Source: Bacteroidota bacterium
GTDB taxonomy: Bacteria; Bacteroidota; Bacteroidia; NS11-12g; UBA955
Direction of reading: 5' to 3'
Assembly: GCA_947451105.1 (NCBI GenBank)
Contig: CANFXY010000009.1
Span: 1 to 36,151, forward strand
Length of the DNA stretch: 36,151 nt
Shown here: positions 24,133-32,615 of the stretch, piece by piece
Layout of the letters: the number at the start of each line of letters is the position of its first letter
Position numbering within the stretch: position 1 is the stretch's first letter
Made by a program: the position numbers and the translations under genes
Notes under the pieces: model-generated
Database searches by the model: none
Seen by the model: only the letters and a program-made list of their open reading frames with translations
Told to the model about the DNA's origin: nothing

Positions 24133-25566
24133 TTAGTCAACCACAGATATTTTAATGCTGTTGGCCATTGATTTTTGTTTAATTGGCATACTGGCGGTGT
24201 GGATAACGATGTCATCTTTTTGAACCAAACCATTAGACTGAAGCACTTCAATAACATCGGTAAATGTTTGGTCAGTGCTCTCGTATTTGTCATAATAAAA
24301 TCCTCTAACACCCCAAACCAAACTCATAGATTTTAATAAAGGTTTGTTGTTGGTGAAGATATAAATTTCAGCCCTAGGTCTATAAGAAGATATTTCCAAA
24401 GCAGAGTATCCTGAACGGGTCATACCCACGATTGATTTTGCTTTTAAGTGGTCGCTCATTCTAACAGCGGTAAAACAGATTTCATCAGAGATGAAGGTAT
24501 CGCTTTGAGACGTAGGTTTTGCACCTTTGTAATAAACCCTTCTGTCTTTTTCTACGTCTTTAATGATTTTTTCCATGGTTTCAACCACCTTTATGGCATG
24601 CTCGCCTACACTGGTTTCTGCGCTTAGCATTACCGCATCAGCACCATCAATAACAGCATTCGCCACGTCACTTACTTCGGCTCTTGTAGGGGTTGGATTT
24701 ACTATCATTGATTCCATCATTTGTGTAGCAACGATTACAGGTTTTGCTGCTTTCATGCATTTTTCGATTATGTTTTTTTGAATGATTGGTAAATCTTGAA
24801 GTGGCATTTCAACACCAAGGTCACCTCTAGCCACCATTATTCCATCAGTTACTTCTATGATCTCATCTATATTGGTAACGGCCTCAGGCTTTTCGATTTT
24901 CGCAATCACTTTAGATTCTTTACCTGCTGCAGCTATTCTCTTTTTTAAATCGATTATGTCTTCAGCTTTTCTTACGAAAGAAAGACCAATCCATTCAATG
25001 TCATTCTCCAAACCAAATTGCAAGTCAATAATGTCTTTTTCGGTTAAGCTTGGAAAAGAAACATCTGTATGGGGTAAATTAAATCCTTTTTTTGATTTTA
25101 ATGTTCCACCTGTAACAACGCTCGCTGTAACGTCTGTTTCATTTAAAACTGCCTCGATTTTTAATTCAATTTTACCATCATCAATAAGAATAAATTCTCC
25201 AGGTTTTACATCGTTTGCCAAATCAACATATCGGATACAAATCTTTTCAGCATTTCCAATCATTTCTTTGGATGTTAGCGTTAAGATTTGACCTTTTGTG
25301 ATTTCTATTGCATCATTTTCAATAAGTCCAATTCTCAATTTAGGCCCTTGTAAATCTTGTAAAATACAAACGTCTGAATTCAACTCTTCGTTGATACTTC
25401 TGATGTGCTTTATGACTTCTAAATGGTCTGCATGGGATCCGTGGGATGAATTAATTCTGCAAACATCAACTCCTGCAAGAATGATGTTTTTTAACATCTC
25501 TCTTGAGCAAGTTGCCGGACCAATGGTGGCTACAATTTTAGTGCGGTTAAAATTCGATTTATACAT
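24133..25566 (-). CDS. pyk: Pyruvate kinase
   Basis: A 477-residue glycolytic enzyme that makes pyruvate and ATP from phosphoenolpyruvate. It starts MYKSNFNRTKIVATIGP with the N-terminal ADP/PEP-binding segment (Arg8-Thr9-Lys10). Other signatures are LQDLQGPKLRIG, VIAKIEKPEAV (substrate lysine region) and MVARGDLGVE, followed by ATQMMESMIVNPTPTRAEV. The C-terminal regulatory domain is present. ATG 25566 is preferred; a TTG four codons upstream is unnecessary. The start overlaps the end of the IPExxxVDY-like gene by 8 bp. This gene order recurs in Bacteroidota. Confidence 0.96.
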   Translation of the reverse strand: MYKSNFNRTKIVATIGPATCSREMLKNIILAGVDVCRINSSHGSHADHLEVIKHIRSINEELNSDVCILQDLQGPKLRIGLIENDAIEITKGQILTLTSKEMIGNAEKICIRYVDLANDVKPGEFILIDDGKIELKIEAVLNETDVTASVVTGGTLKSKKGFNLPHTDVSFPSLTEKDIIDLQFGLENDIEWIGLSFVRKAEDIIDLKKRIAAAGKESKVIAKIEKPEAVTNIDEIIEVTDGIMVARGDLGVEMPLQDLPIIQKNIIEKCMKAAKPVIVATQMMESMIVNPTPTRAEVSDVANAVIDGADAVMLSAETSVGEHAIKVVETMEKIIKDVEKDRRVYYKGAKPTSQSDTFISDEICFTAVRMSDHLKAKSIVGMTRSGYSALEISSYRPRAEIYIFTNNKPLLKSMSLVWGVRGFYYDKYESTDQTFTDVIEVLQSNGLVQKDDIVIHTASMPIKQKSMANSIKISVVD

Positions 25567-26014
25567 AGAAGTCTTCAATAAATGATTTGTTGTTAAGGAT
25601 GTTGTTGTAAAAGTGGGCTTTTTTTGGAATTAATTCAAAATTAAACTCAAAGATGTTATCGATGTCAGGATTTTTTTTGATGGATTCGATTGCCCTCTCG
25701 AAATAGTTGTAAATATCATCTCCATCGCAAATTAAGAAAAAATCAAACAAGGGCTTGGTTTGGAAAAAGTAAGCATGTGTGCCCTTGTTTTTAATTAGGT
25801 GCCATGTTAATTCTACATCTTCAAACGGATAATAGTAATGGCGGTGCTTACTCATTAACTTTTCTACACCTACTTTTTCCCAATCTAAATTTAAGGAAAA
25901 ATTCATGTCAAAACTTTTGTTTATATGCCAAGCTAGGGTGTAATCAGGTAAAACGGTTTTGATGCCGGCAATCTTTGGGAAGGTACGCGAAAAATCAAAA
26001 TCTAATTTGTCCAT
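25559..26014 (-). CDS. IPExxxVDY-like family protein, divergent
   Basis: A 151-residue cytosolic protein. Its N-terminus MDKLDFDFSRTFPKIAGI with LPDYTLAWHINKSFDMNFSL resembles the Bacteroidota IPExxxVDY family, which is commonly encoded beside pyruvate kinase, as here. The family's namesake motif near the C-terminus is degenerate (LIPKKAHFYN). Function is unknown. I start it at ATG 26014: an in-frame ATG at 26026 is only 1 base from a TATATTTG promoter box (26035 to 26028), so transcription would start after it, and relatives begin at this second Met. The family call rests on pattern resemblance plus context. Confidence 0.65.
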   Translation of the reverse strand: MDKLDFDFSRTFPKIAGIKTVLPDYTLAWHINKSFDMNFSLNLDWEKVGVEKLMSKHRHYYYPFEDVELTWHLIKNKGTHAYFFQTKPLFDFFLICDGDDIYNYFERAIESIKKNPDIDNIFEFNFELIPKKAHFYNNILNNKSFIEDFYV

Positions 26015-26027
26015 AATCGAAGCCATG

Positions 26028-26035
26028 CAAATATA
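26028..26035 (-). promoter_or_regulatory. -7 promoter box of the IPExxxVDY-like / pyk / L,D-transpeptidase-like operon
   Basis: Minus-strand TATATTTG (26035 to 26028) matches TAnnTTTG and ends 13 bases before the preferred ATG at 26014. No clear -33 element. It argues against the upstream ATG at 26026. Confidence 0.5.
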
Positions 26036-26083
26036 GACAAATCAAAACTATTTAGGTTTGAATAATTGTTAAGATTTAGAAAA

Positions 26084-27163
26084 TTATTTTATTTCTAAAA
26101 CGCGGTTTACAGCGTCAAGAACTTTTGCAGGCGCTAGGTCCTTCATGCATGAAGCGCCTAGTTTGCAAGATCCTCTGTAAAAGCACTCGCAAGGTTTGTC
26201 AGGCATTACGATTTCACCTTTTCCGAACAAGTCGAATTCGTTGGGGTTAAATATGTTGTTCATCAAAACAATCTTCTTTTGTAAGCCTAATGTTAAGTGC
26301 ATGCCCATGGTTACTTGGGTAACGATTAAATCGCATTGGTCAATTAAATTGATGAATTGAGACAATGAAAAATAGCCGAGGTACTTAGCATTGCTAGCTC
26401 CTTGAATGTTTTTGTTTCTTTGGTCTTCTTGTTCGCCTCCAAGCAACACCACTTCAAACCCTTGGGCAATAAGTGATTTTGCCAATTCTGCGAAATAAGT
26501 TTCTGGCCATAAGCGGGTAGTCCATCTATCGCCACAGCCTGTGTTTAAGCCTATAATTGTTTTGCTGCGGTCTAATTGCGGCCATTCAAAACCTTTATTG
26601 CTATGGTTGTCTAAAAGATAAGGCTCACCATCGTATACCAAGCCACACATTGCATAAATTTCCGTGCAATAATTCAACGTGTTTGCTTGACTTACATCAT
26701 CGAATAATCCAGTATGGTATTTGTGAAAAGCCAAATCATTTATTGGCTGCGAAACATTGTCTTTGAGCGTATAGCCATATTTTTCTTTAGCTTTTACAAC
26801 AGACAATAGAGCAGAAGCTTCTTTTTCTTTATCTAAATTTATGGCAATGTCAAATTCAGCATGCTGAAGGTACAGGGCAGACGCATAGTCGAATTTTAAT
26901 ATTTCATCAATTTTTCCTGAAGGCAAAATAGCAGGCGTCATTGTCAACCAAGTGATTTTGCAATTTGGATATAGTTTTTTGTATGTGCTAATGAGAGGTG
27001 TTGTTCTAATCACATCACCTATAGCCCCTAACTTAATAATTAATATGCGTTTGCTAATTTGTGTATAAGCAGGGCAATCGTTGCAATGGTAGCCATTTTC
27101 TTTGTGTGGCCCGCAAGGCAAATCGCCTTTAAAATGTAAACAATCTGAGTGGTAGATTTCCAT
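26084..27163 (-). CDS. Glycosyltransferase family 9 (heptosyltransferase-like) with cysteine-rich termini
   Basis: A 359-residue GT-B enzyme of the ADP-heptose:LPS heptosyltransferase family. The GT9 start RILIIKLGAIGDVIRTTPLI follows a 35-residue N-terminal extension carrying Cys8, Cys17, Cys27 and Cys30. The donor-binding half has LNTGCGDRWTTRLWP and VVLLGGEQEDQRN, then DLIVTQVTMGMHLTLGL. The C-terminus has a second cluster, Cys325, 327, 333 and 339. The two clusters could form a zinc or Fe-S site. ATG 27163 is chosen because the extension begins there. It probably adds a sugar to LPS core or another surface glycan; the true donor is uncertain. Confidence 0.87.
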   Translation of the reverse strand: MEIYHSDCLHFKGDLPCGPHKENGYHCNDCPAYTQISKRILIIKLGAIGDVIRTTPLISTYKKLYPNCKITWLTMTPAILPSGKIDEILKFDYASALYLQHAEFDIAINLDKEKEASALLSVVKAKEKYGYTLKDNVSQPINDLAFHKYHTGLFDDVSQANTLNYCTEIYAMCGLVYDGEPYLLDNHSNKGFEWPQLDRSKTIIGLNTGCGDRWTTRLWPETYFAELAKSLIAQGFEVVLLGGEQEDQRNKNIQGASNAKYLGYFSLSQFINLIDQCDLIVTQVTMGMHLTLGLQKKIVLMNNIFNPNEFDLFGKGEIVMPDKPCECFYRGSCKLGASCMKDLAPAKVLDAVNRVLEIK

Positions 27164-27310
27164 ATAGTAATAGGTGCAAAATAATAGTTTTTGAGACGAA
27201 ATAAAAAATTGCAAAGAAATTCGGTCGAAAAAAAGTCATTTTTTCCTCCAAAAACAAACCTTTTGTCTTAAACTGCGTCTAATCATACAATAAGTTGTAC
27301 GATTTTTGTT

Positions 27311-27318
27311 TATTTTTG
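27311..27318 (+). promoter_or_regulatory. -7 promoter box of the T9SS surface-protein gene
   Basis: TATTTTTG matches TAnnTTTG and ends 15 bases before ATG 27334. An in-frame TTG at 27295 lies upstream of the box and so cannot be the start. No TTTG is seen at the canonical spacing. Confidence 0.5.
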
Positions 27319-27333
27319 TATTATAGTTCACTA

Positions 27334-30300
27334 ATGTTTAGAAATAAAATTTTCTATGGTCTGATTTTGGTGTTTTCAATGTTTATTGAGAAACCTTTAA
27401 AGGCAACCCATCTTGTTGGTGGGTTCATTAGCTACGAATATGTTGGTACCTCAAGTTTTGGCGCTCGATACACTATTACCATAACGTCTTACAGAGATTG
27501 CAAACCCGGTTCAATTCCTTTTGAGCCTGTTATTGATGTTTGCGTTTTTCAAATTAGCGACAATAGATTGTATAAATCATACGCTTTTAACAGACAAAGT
27601 GTTGGAAAGGTTAAACCAATTGGAAGGACAGATTGTCCTGAGGCCACTCAAGTATGCTTAGAGAAGGCTGTCTATCAAAGGCAAATTGATTTGCCAACCA
27701 GTGCATTTGGTTATTTTGTTAAATGGGAAGTCTGCTGCAGAAATACACAAGTCAATTTGCGCGATGGTCAGGGCGGAACACCATATATTGGCCAGACTTA
27801 TCAAACCATTATTCCTCCGACAAATGTCAAAAATAGCACAGCTTTTTTTACTGAGACCCCAGTGCCTTTTATCTGTATTAATGATACCACAGAAATTAAT
27901 AACTATGCGGTAGACCCAGATGGGGATTCTTTGGTATACAAATTAGCGACACCTTGGGATGGAGCTTCCTCTGCAACCAATTATCCGGGTTGTGGTCCAG
28001 TGTATTCTCCGCCGGTTCCTATTGATCCAGCCGATTATCAATTGGGCTTTACAGGCAGTATCCCTTTTGGTGCAAATGGGTTGTGTCAGGTTAATTCTTC
28101 AAATGGTGTGGCGACACTTTTCGCAAGACAGGTTGGAAACTATGCGGTAGCTATCGATTTATATGAATATCGAAATGGGGTGCAGTTGAGTGTTACCCGT
28201 TTGGATTTACAAATATTGGTCATAAATTGTGGTATAAATACCAAGCCGAGTATTGCTACTAGCTCAAAGAAATATACAATTTTTGCTGGCGACAAGCTTT
28301 GTTTTAATGTCACAGGAAAAGACAAAGACAATCAAAATTTATCTTTGGATGGATTTGGCGATTTGCTAACAGGAGCCAACGGATTTGTTGGAAATAAAGC
28401 CACATTTGCTTCGGCTTCTGGGAATAGTTCAGTTTCATCTCAATTCTGCTGGCAAACGTCTTGTAACCAGTCTCGAAAAACCCCGTATACTTTTACTGCA
28501 AGGGTTGTTGATGATGGATGTCCGTCAAAATACAACTTAGTTAATATTGAAATTTTTATTAAACCTTTTACTGGCAAGGCATCTCTCTCAGGTCCTAACA
28601 CTGCTTGCGAAGGTTCTAAAGGGCTTACATACAATATCAACACAACAGCGGACTCTTTGCCCGAACTTATTGGAATTACCCATCAAGTGATAGTTACCAA
28701 TGGCGTTCTGGTATCCCAAAATATAAATCAAATTTTGGTCAATTGGAACCGTGGCGTTTTGTCTGGTAGTATTACGGTTCGTGCAGTCTCGAAATTTGGA
28801 TGCCTCGGAGAACCTTTTACCTACAATGTGACATTGGTGCCTTCACCATCAAAACCGATCATTAAAAATATTGACACTGTATGTGAAAATTCAAGTGCAA
28901 ACTACAGCACAAATTTGACAAGTGGATTTACCTATAAATGGTTTGTGTCAAATGGAAGTATTTTTGGATCAAGCACAAATAATTCAGTTTCTATCGTTTG
29001 GGGTGCGCCTGGTAAGGCAAATGCTTACTTGGTTCAATACAATCAGAATGGATGTCCGAGTGATACCGCGCTTATTGATGTTTGGATTTCAAAACCACTT
29101 GCACCAAATATTACAGGCAAGCAATCAATTTGTCCGAATGCAAGTGGATTGATTTATACCGTAACAACGGCTTCTAAAGGAAGTTCATTTAAGTGGTTTG
29201 TTGCCGGTGGAGTCATTGTTGGAAGCTCAAATAGCAATTCTATCACAATAAATTGGGGCAATCCAGGAACAGGATTTGTCAAAGTAATTGAAACCAATCG
29301 TTTTGGCTGTCTCAGTGATACTGGGTTTTATCCTGTTACAAAATCGTATAATTTGAATGCCGATTTTATACAAGGAGATACCGACGTATGTGAATTAACG
29401 AAAGCGCAAGTTTTTAAAGTTATTTACGCGCCTAACACCACTTATAATTGGACTGTTAGTGGAGGAACTATCATAAGCGGTCAGGGTACAAATTCAATAT
29501 TGGTTGATTGGGGATTAAGTGGATTGGGTTCGGTAGCCATGTATCAAACCAGTTTTGATTCTGTTAACCAAAAGGCATGTGTAAGTAACCTCGTTAGCCG
29601 AATTGTAAATATTAGACCCTATCCAACAGCCAACATAATTAATGGAGTTTTGGAAGTTTGTCAATTTTCTAAGGCAGGGGTATATTCTGTCAATGGCTTG
29701 CCTGATTCTAAATATGTTTGGATGGTTAATGGCGATACCAATAGCATTAAAGGGCAAGGCACAAGTTCTATTGTATTTGATTACGGTAAAGAAGGAACTT
29801 TTAATTTAGAAGTCATAGAAACAAGCGAATACGGCTGTTCTGGGCCTAGTTTAAAAATACAAGTTATAGTTCATCCAAAACCAAGGACCAGTCCTATACT
29901 TGGTGATAGTATTATTTGTTCACCAAATTTATTAAACTACAATTATTCTGTTACAGGATTCAATACTTCAAAATTTTATTGGACAGTAAATGGAGGTGCC
30001 CCGAAAGCTATAAATAATTTACCAAGTATTGATATTGATTGGAATGGACAGCAGTACAATAAATTGAAGGTCGTAGAAGTTTCTGATTTTGGCTGTATTG
30101 GCGATACTATGCGCCTAGAGGTATTCTACGACAATCCGTATTTGTATTTAAATTATATAACGGTAAATCCACCGCCTAGGGCTGATGATGGCGTGGATGT
30201 GTTTTGGTCATTGCGCAATGCCCCAAAATACAACAACCAATTTTTCATAGAGAAGCGTGTGGCAGGATCTGGCGGTGTATTTAATACTGTAGGTACTGTA

Positions 30301-30963
30301 AGTGGGTCATCGGTTAGTTTTAACGATTTCAATACCATGAATGATTCCAATGCTTGGGAGTATCGTGTTAAAGGTTTTGATTTGTGTGGTAAGCCATTTT
30401 ATACCTCTTTTCACACCAATATTTTATTGAAAGGACAGAAGCTAGGCGGATATGACATTAGCATGCAATATACGCCATATTTGGGTTGGGGTTCTGGTAC
30501 CATAAAATACGATTTGTACCGCTATTTGAAAAACACTGGTCAATATGAACTTTTTGAACCCAATATGAATACCTTTAATCTCTCGTATTCAAATGGTTTG
30601 GAGTACTACACACAATGTTACAGGGTTAGAGGCACAAAAGTTGGAACGGATACAGTTACCTGGAGCAATGAAGTTTGTTTTAACTTCGACCCTGTTATTT
30701 TTATACCCAATGCGTTTTCGCCCAATGACGATGATTACAACGATGCGTTTGGCGCTCAAGGAGGGGCTTTAAAGTCTGTAGAATTGCACATTTACAACAG
30801 ATGGGGAGAGCAGTTGTTTGTAGGTAAAAATATTAAGGATACCTGGGATGGGACATACAAGGGCAGGGCTCAGCCGCAAGACGTTTACATGTATTATTGT
30901 TATTATTACGGTTTTGATGGCCGAAAATATTCTACCAAAGGTACGATTACCTTGATCCGTTAA
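27334..30963 (+). CDS. Large PKD-like repeat protein with T9SS type B (gliding-motility-associated) C-terminal domain
   Basis: A 1209-residue secreted or surface-attached protein. The signal peptide ends near LKA|THLVGG; the THLVGGFISYEYVG start is common in Bacteroidota proteins of this class. A long N-terminal beta-rich region (to about 410) is followed by six PKD-like/Ig-like repeats of roughly 80-95 residues, beginning near 414, 510, 592, 678, 769 and 855. Each has an early Cys, a central Y/F-x-W, 'S(I/V)x(I/V)xW' and a late GC. An FnIII-like segment comes next, then the sorting domain (about 1121-1209) with FIPNAFSPNDD, LHIYNRWGEQLF, DTWDGTYKG and the terminal KGTITLIR. The type IX system should export it across the outer membrane. 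The ligand is unknown; adhesion is a guess from architecture. Confidence 0.92.
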   Translation: MFRNKIFYGLILVFSMFIEKPLKATHLVGGFISYEYVGTSSFGARYTITITSYRDCKPGSIPFEPVIDVCVFQISDNRLYKSYAFNRQSVGKVKPIGRTDCPEATQVCLEKAVYQRQIDLPTSAFGYFVKWEVCCRNTQVNLRDGQGGTPYIGQTYQTIIPPTNVKNSTAFFTETPVPFICINDTTEINNYAVDPDGDSLVYKLATPWDGASSATNYPGCGPVYSPPVPIDPADYQLGFTGSIPFGANGLCQVNSSNGVATLFARQVGNYAVAIDLYEYRNGVQLSVTRLDLQILVINCGINTKPSIATSSKKYTIFAGDKLCFNVTGKDKDNQNLSLDGFGDLLTGANGFVGNKATFASASGNSSVSSQFCWQTSCNQSRKTPYTFTARVVDDGCPSKYNLVNIEIFIKPFTGKASLSGPNTACEGSKGLTYNINTTADSLPELIGITHQVIVTNGVLVSQNINQILVNWNRGVLSGSITVRAVSKFGCLGEPFTYNVTLVPSPSKPIIKNIDTVCENSSANYSTNLTSGFTYKWFVSNGSIFGSSTNNSVSIVWGAPGKANAYLVQYNQNGCPSDTALIDVWISKPLAPNITGKQSICPNASGLIYTVTTASKGSSFKWFVAGGVIVGSSNSNSITINWGNPGTGFVKVIETNRFGCLSDTGFYPVTKSYNLNADFIQGDTDVCELTKAQVFKVIYAPNTTYNWTVSGGTIISGQGTNSILVDWGLSGLGSVAMYQTSFDSVNQKACVSNLVSRIVNIRPYPTANIINGVLEVCQFSKAGVYSVNGLPDSKYVWMVNGDTNSIKGQGTSSIVFDYGKEGTFNLEVIETSEYGCSGPSLKIQVIVHPKPRTSPILGDSIICSPNLLNYNYSVTGFNTSKFYWTVNGGAPKAINNLPSIDIDWNGQQYNKLKVVEVSDFGCIGDTMRLEVFYDNPYLYLNYITVNPPPRADDGVDVFWSLRNAPKYNNQFFIEKRVAGSGGVFNTVGTVSGSSVSFNDFNTMNDSNAWEYRVKGFDLCGKPFYTSFHTNILLKGQKLGGYDISMQYTPYLGWGSGTIKYDLYRYLKNTGQYELFEPNMNTFNLSYSNGLEYYTQCYRVRGTKVGTDTVTWSNEVCFNFDPVIFIPNAFSPNDDDYNDAFGAQGGALKSVELHIYNRWGEQLFVGKNIKDTWDGTYKGRAQPQDVYMYYCYYYGFDGRKYSTKGTITLIR

Positions 30964-30968
30964 GTTTG

Positions 30969-30996
30969 TACTGGCTGATAAAATTCAGTAATTTTT
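30969..30996 (+). terminator. Weak terminator-like hairpin after the T9SS protein gene
   Basis: A short stem GCTGA/TCAGT (30974-30978 with 30985-30989, one G-U pair) is followed by A then TTTTT (30992-30996). It starts 10 bases past the stop codon. The stem is only 5 bp, so confidence is low. Confidence 0.3.
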
Positions 30997-31042
30997 AATT
31001 AAAGTTTTGTGGGATTTTTTTACGAGATTTGCATCATATATT

Positions 31043-31390
31043 ATGGCAATAATTATAACCGACGAATGTATTAACTGTGGGGCTTGTGAGCCTGAATGTC
31101 CCAACAATGCAATTTATGAAAGTGGCGTTGAGTGGAGAATAAAAGACGGCACCAGCGTTGAAGGAACCTATCAATTGAACGATGGTTCTTCAGTAGATGT
31201 TGACCATAAATTTGCGCCAATTAGCAGTGAAGTTTATTACATTGTTCCAGACAAATGTACAGAATGTATGGGCTTTCACGAGGAGCCACAATGCGCTGCA
31301 GTGTGTCCTGTAGATTGTTGTATACCTGATCCTGATAGAGTTGAAGCCGAGGAGGTTTTGCTTGATAGAAAATCTAGATTGCACATCTAA
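31043..31390 (+). CDS. 2[4Fe-4S] ferredoxin (4Fe-4S dicluster protein)
   Basis: A 115-residue soluble electron carrier. Cluster motif one is [12 protein letters not shown] (Cys9, 12, 15, 19). Motif two is [20 protein letters not shown] (Cys72, 75, 84, 88), with the eight-residue C-x8-C insertion typical of Allochromatium-type low-potential ferredoxins. About 50 residues, Gly/Ser/Asp-rich, separate the motifs, as in other Bacteroidota homologues. ATG 31043 gives [13 protein letters not shown], the usual start; an in-frame TTG 12 codons earlier is not used by relatives. Its stop shares a base with the start of the next gene. The redox partner is unknown. Confidence 0.92.
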   Translation: MAIIITDECINCGACEPECPNNAIYESGVEWRIKDGTSVEGTYQLNDGSSVDVDHKFAPISSEVYYIVPDKCTECMGFHEEPQCAAVCPVDCCIPDPDRVEAEEVLLDRKSRLHI

Positions 31391-32127
31391 TGTCTAAGAA
31401 GGGCACTTGTCTTCAATCATTTATTCCAATTCGAAGTGCGGAGAGTCCCGCATCTGAAATGGTAAGCAGTTTGATTTTTGGTGAGTCGTATACTGTGCTT
31501 GATTCGGAGAAAGGCTTTCTAAAGATTGTCTGTGATTTTGATGCCTATGAGGGGTGGATTAGCGAAAACACATATTATGAATATACCGTTTATGATTCGA
31601 TCAATGAATTTGCATTTTTAGAGGCAAAGGGTGATCACCATATTTTATTTATTCCATGTGGTGCACATATTCCATCTGAGGGCAATATTTTAATAGATGG
31701 TGTTTCATTTTCAATTGACCGAAAATTAAAAACCTACCACCATTTACCCATATCAATTCGAATTCAAAAATTAGCGACATCTTTTGTTAATATGCCCTAC
31801 TTATGGGGAGGGAGAAGCTTTATGGGTATAGATTGTTCGGGGTTTGTGCAAGTGGTATTTAAGGCCAGTGGTTTCAATTTGCCAAGAGACACATCCAAAC
31901 AAATTGAGTCAGGAACTTCTGTAAATATTAATGAAGCTAAAGCCTGTGATTTGGTGTTTTTCTCAAATCTAGATTCTGAAAAAGTTTCACATGTTGGTTT
32001 GTTGTTAGACAAATCAAAAATTGTTCATTCGAGTGGTAAAGTAAGAATAGATAATTTTACTCCAGAAGGCATTATACAAGATGGTAAATTAATTTATAAT
32101 ACCATTTCAATCAGAAGAATCTTATAA
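31390..32127 (+). CDS. C40 family peptidase (NlpC/P60) with SH3-like N-terminal domain
   Basis: A 245-residue cysteine peptidase acting on peptidoglycan stem peptides. The SH3-like region (about 10-65, ending EGWISE) precedes the NlpC/P60 domain. Catalytic residues are Cys149 in GIDCSGFVQ, His201 in VSHVGLLL and His213 in IVHSSG, as in YkfC-type gamma-D-glutamyl-L-diamino-acid endopeptidases. No signal peptide is seen, so it probably trims recycled muropeptides in the cytosol rather than the wall itself. It is translationally coupled to the ferredoxin gene (TAATG) and is followed by the YkgJ-type gene with a 1-bp gap. Confidence 0.88.
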   Translation: MSKKGTCLQSFIPIRSAESPASEMVSSLIFGESYTVLDSEKGFLKIVCDFDAYEGWISENTYYEYTVYDSINEFAFLEAKGDHHILFIPCGAHIPSEGNILIDGVSFSIDRKLKTYHHLPISIRIQKLATSFVNMPYLWGGRSFMGIDCSGFVQVVFKASGFNLPRDTSKQIESGTSVNINEAKACDLVFFSNLDSEKVSHVGLLLDKSKIVHSSGKVRIDNFTPEGIIQDGKLIYNTISIRRIL

Positions 32128-32128
32128 T

Positions 32129-32605
32129 ATGCCAATAGATCCGCATTGGAAACGCAAAAGCAAAGACAAGCAAAAACAGTTTAAACGCTATTTAGATCGG
32201 GCCAATCCCTCTAAATTAATTCGTGAACTTCCGGCATTGCATGAAGAAGCTTTTTCGAAAATAGATTGCTTGGACTGTGCCAATTGTTGTAAAAACCATA
32301 GCCCAACATTTAAGGCAACCGACATCAAGAGAATTAGTAAATATTTGGGATTGAAAGAAGCTGATTTTGTAGACACTTATTTGAAACTAGATGAAGAGAA
32401 TGATTTTGTAGTGAAGCAATCGCCTTGTGCTTTTCTAAATGAGGACAATTCATGTCATATATATGATGTTCGTCCTTCGGATTGCTCTCGTTATCCTTAT
32501 ACCGATGAAGATGTTTTTATTAAACGCAAGGCACTAACAATGGCGAATTCAATGGTTTGTCCAGCTGTTTTCCATATTCTAGAAAAAATATCCGCGATTG
32601 ATTAA
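32129..32605 (+). CDS. YkgJ family cysteine-cluster protein
   Basis: A 158-residue cytosolic protein with the CxxCxxCC motif CLDCANCC (Cys47, 50, 53, 54) and later cysteines Cys100, Cys109 and Cys119 in QSPCAFLNED, SCHIYDVRPSDC. This is the zinc- or iron-binding CxxCxxCC/YkgJ family, whose function is not established. The N-terminal 30 residues are strongly basic (HWKRKSKDKQKQFKRYLDR), suggesting nucleic-acid or ribosome contact. Its stop codon TAA is also the first part of the next gene's -7 box. Confidence 0.87.
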   Translation: MPIDPHWKRKSKDKQKQFKRYLDRANPSKLIRELPALHEEAFSKIDCLDCANCCKNHSPTFKATDIKRISKYLGLKEADFVDTYLKLDEENDFVVKQSPCAFLNEDNSCHIYDVRPSDCSRYPYTDEDVFIKRKALTMANSMVCPAVFHILEKISAID

Positions 32606-32610
32606 CTTTG
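32603..32610 (+). promoter_or_regulatory. -7 promoter box of the ACMSD-like gene
   Basis: TAACTTTG matches TAnnTTTG, overlaps the stop codon of the YkgJ-type gene, and ends 5 bases (CAGCA) before ATG 32616. The layout is nearly identical to the one before the M28 gene. It could allow expression of the last two genes independently of the ferredoxin operon. Confidence 0.5.
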
Positions 32611-32615
32611 CAGCA

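Noticed and set aside
26075-26099. Hairpin TTTAGAAA/TTTCTAAA over the GT9 stop codon
   Set aside because: The stem is nearly all A/T, includes the stop codon and has no U-tract; chance pairing is likely in this AT-rich DNA.
27295-27333. TTG-initiated N-terminal extension of the T9SS protein
   Set aside because: The TTG lies upstream of the TATTTTTG promoter box, and the extension would precede a normal signal peptide starting at ATG 27334. The same reasoning removes the TTG starts at 10621 and 32598; those at 11429, 25578 and 31007 were dropped because relatives start later.
28573-30150. DNA tandem repeats or a CRISPR-like array in the repeat protein gene
   Set aside because: The repetition is only at protein level (PKD-like domains); the nucleotide sequences of the repeats differ, and there are no spacers.
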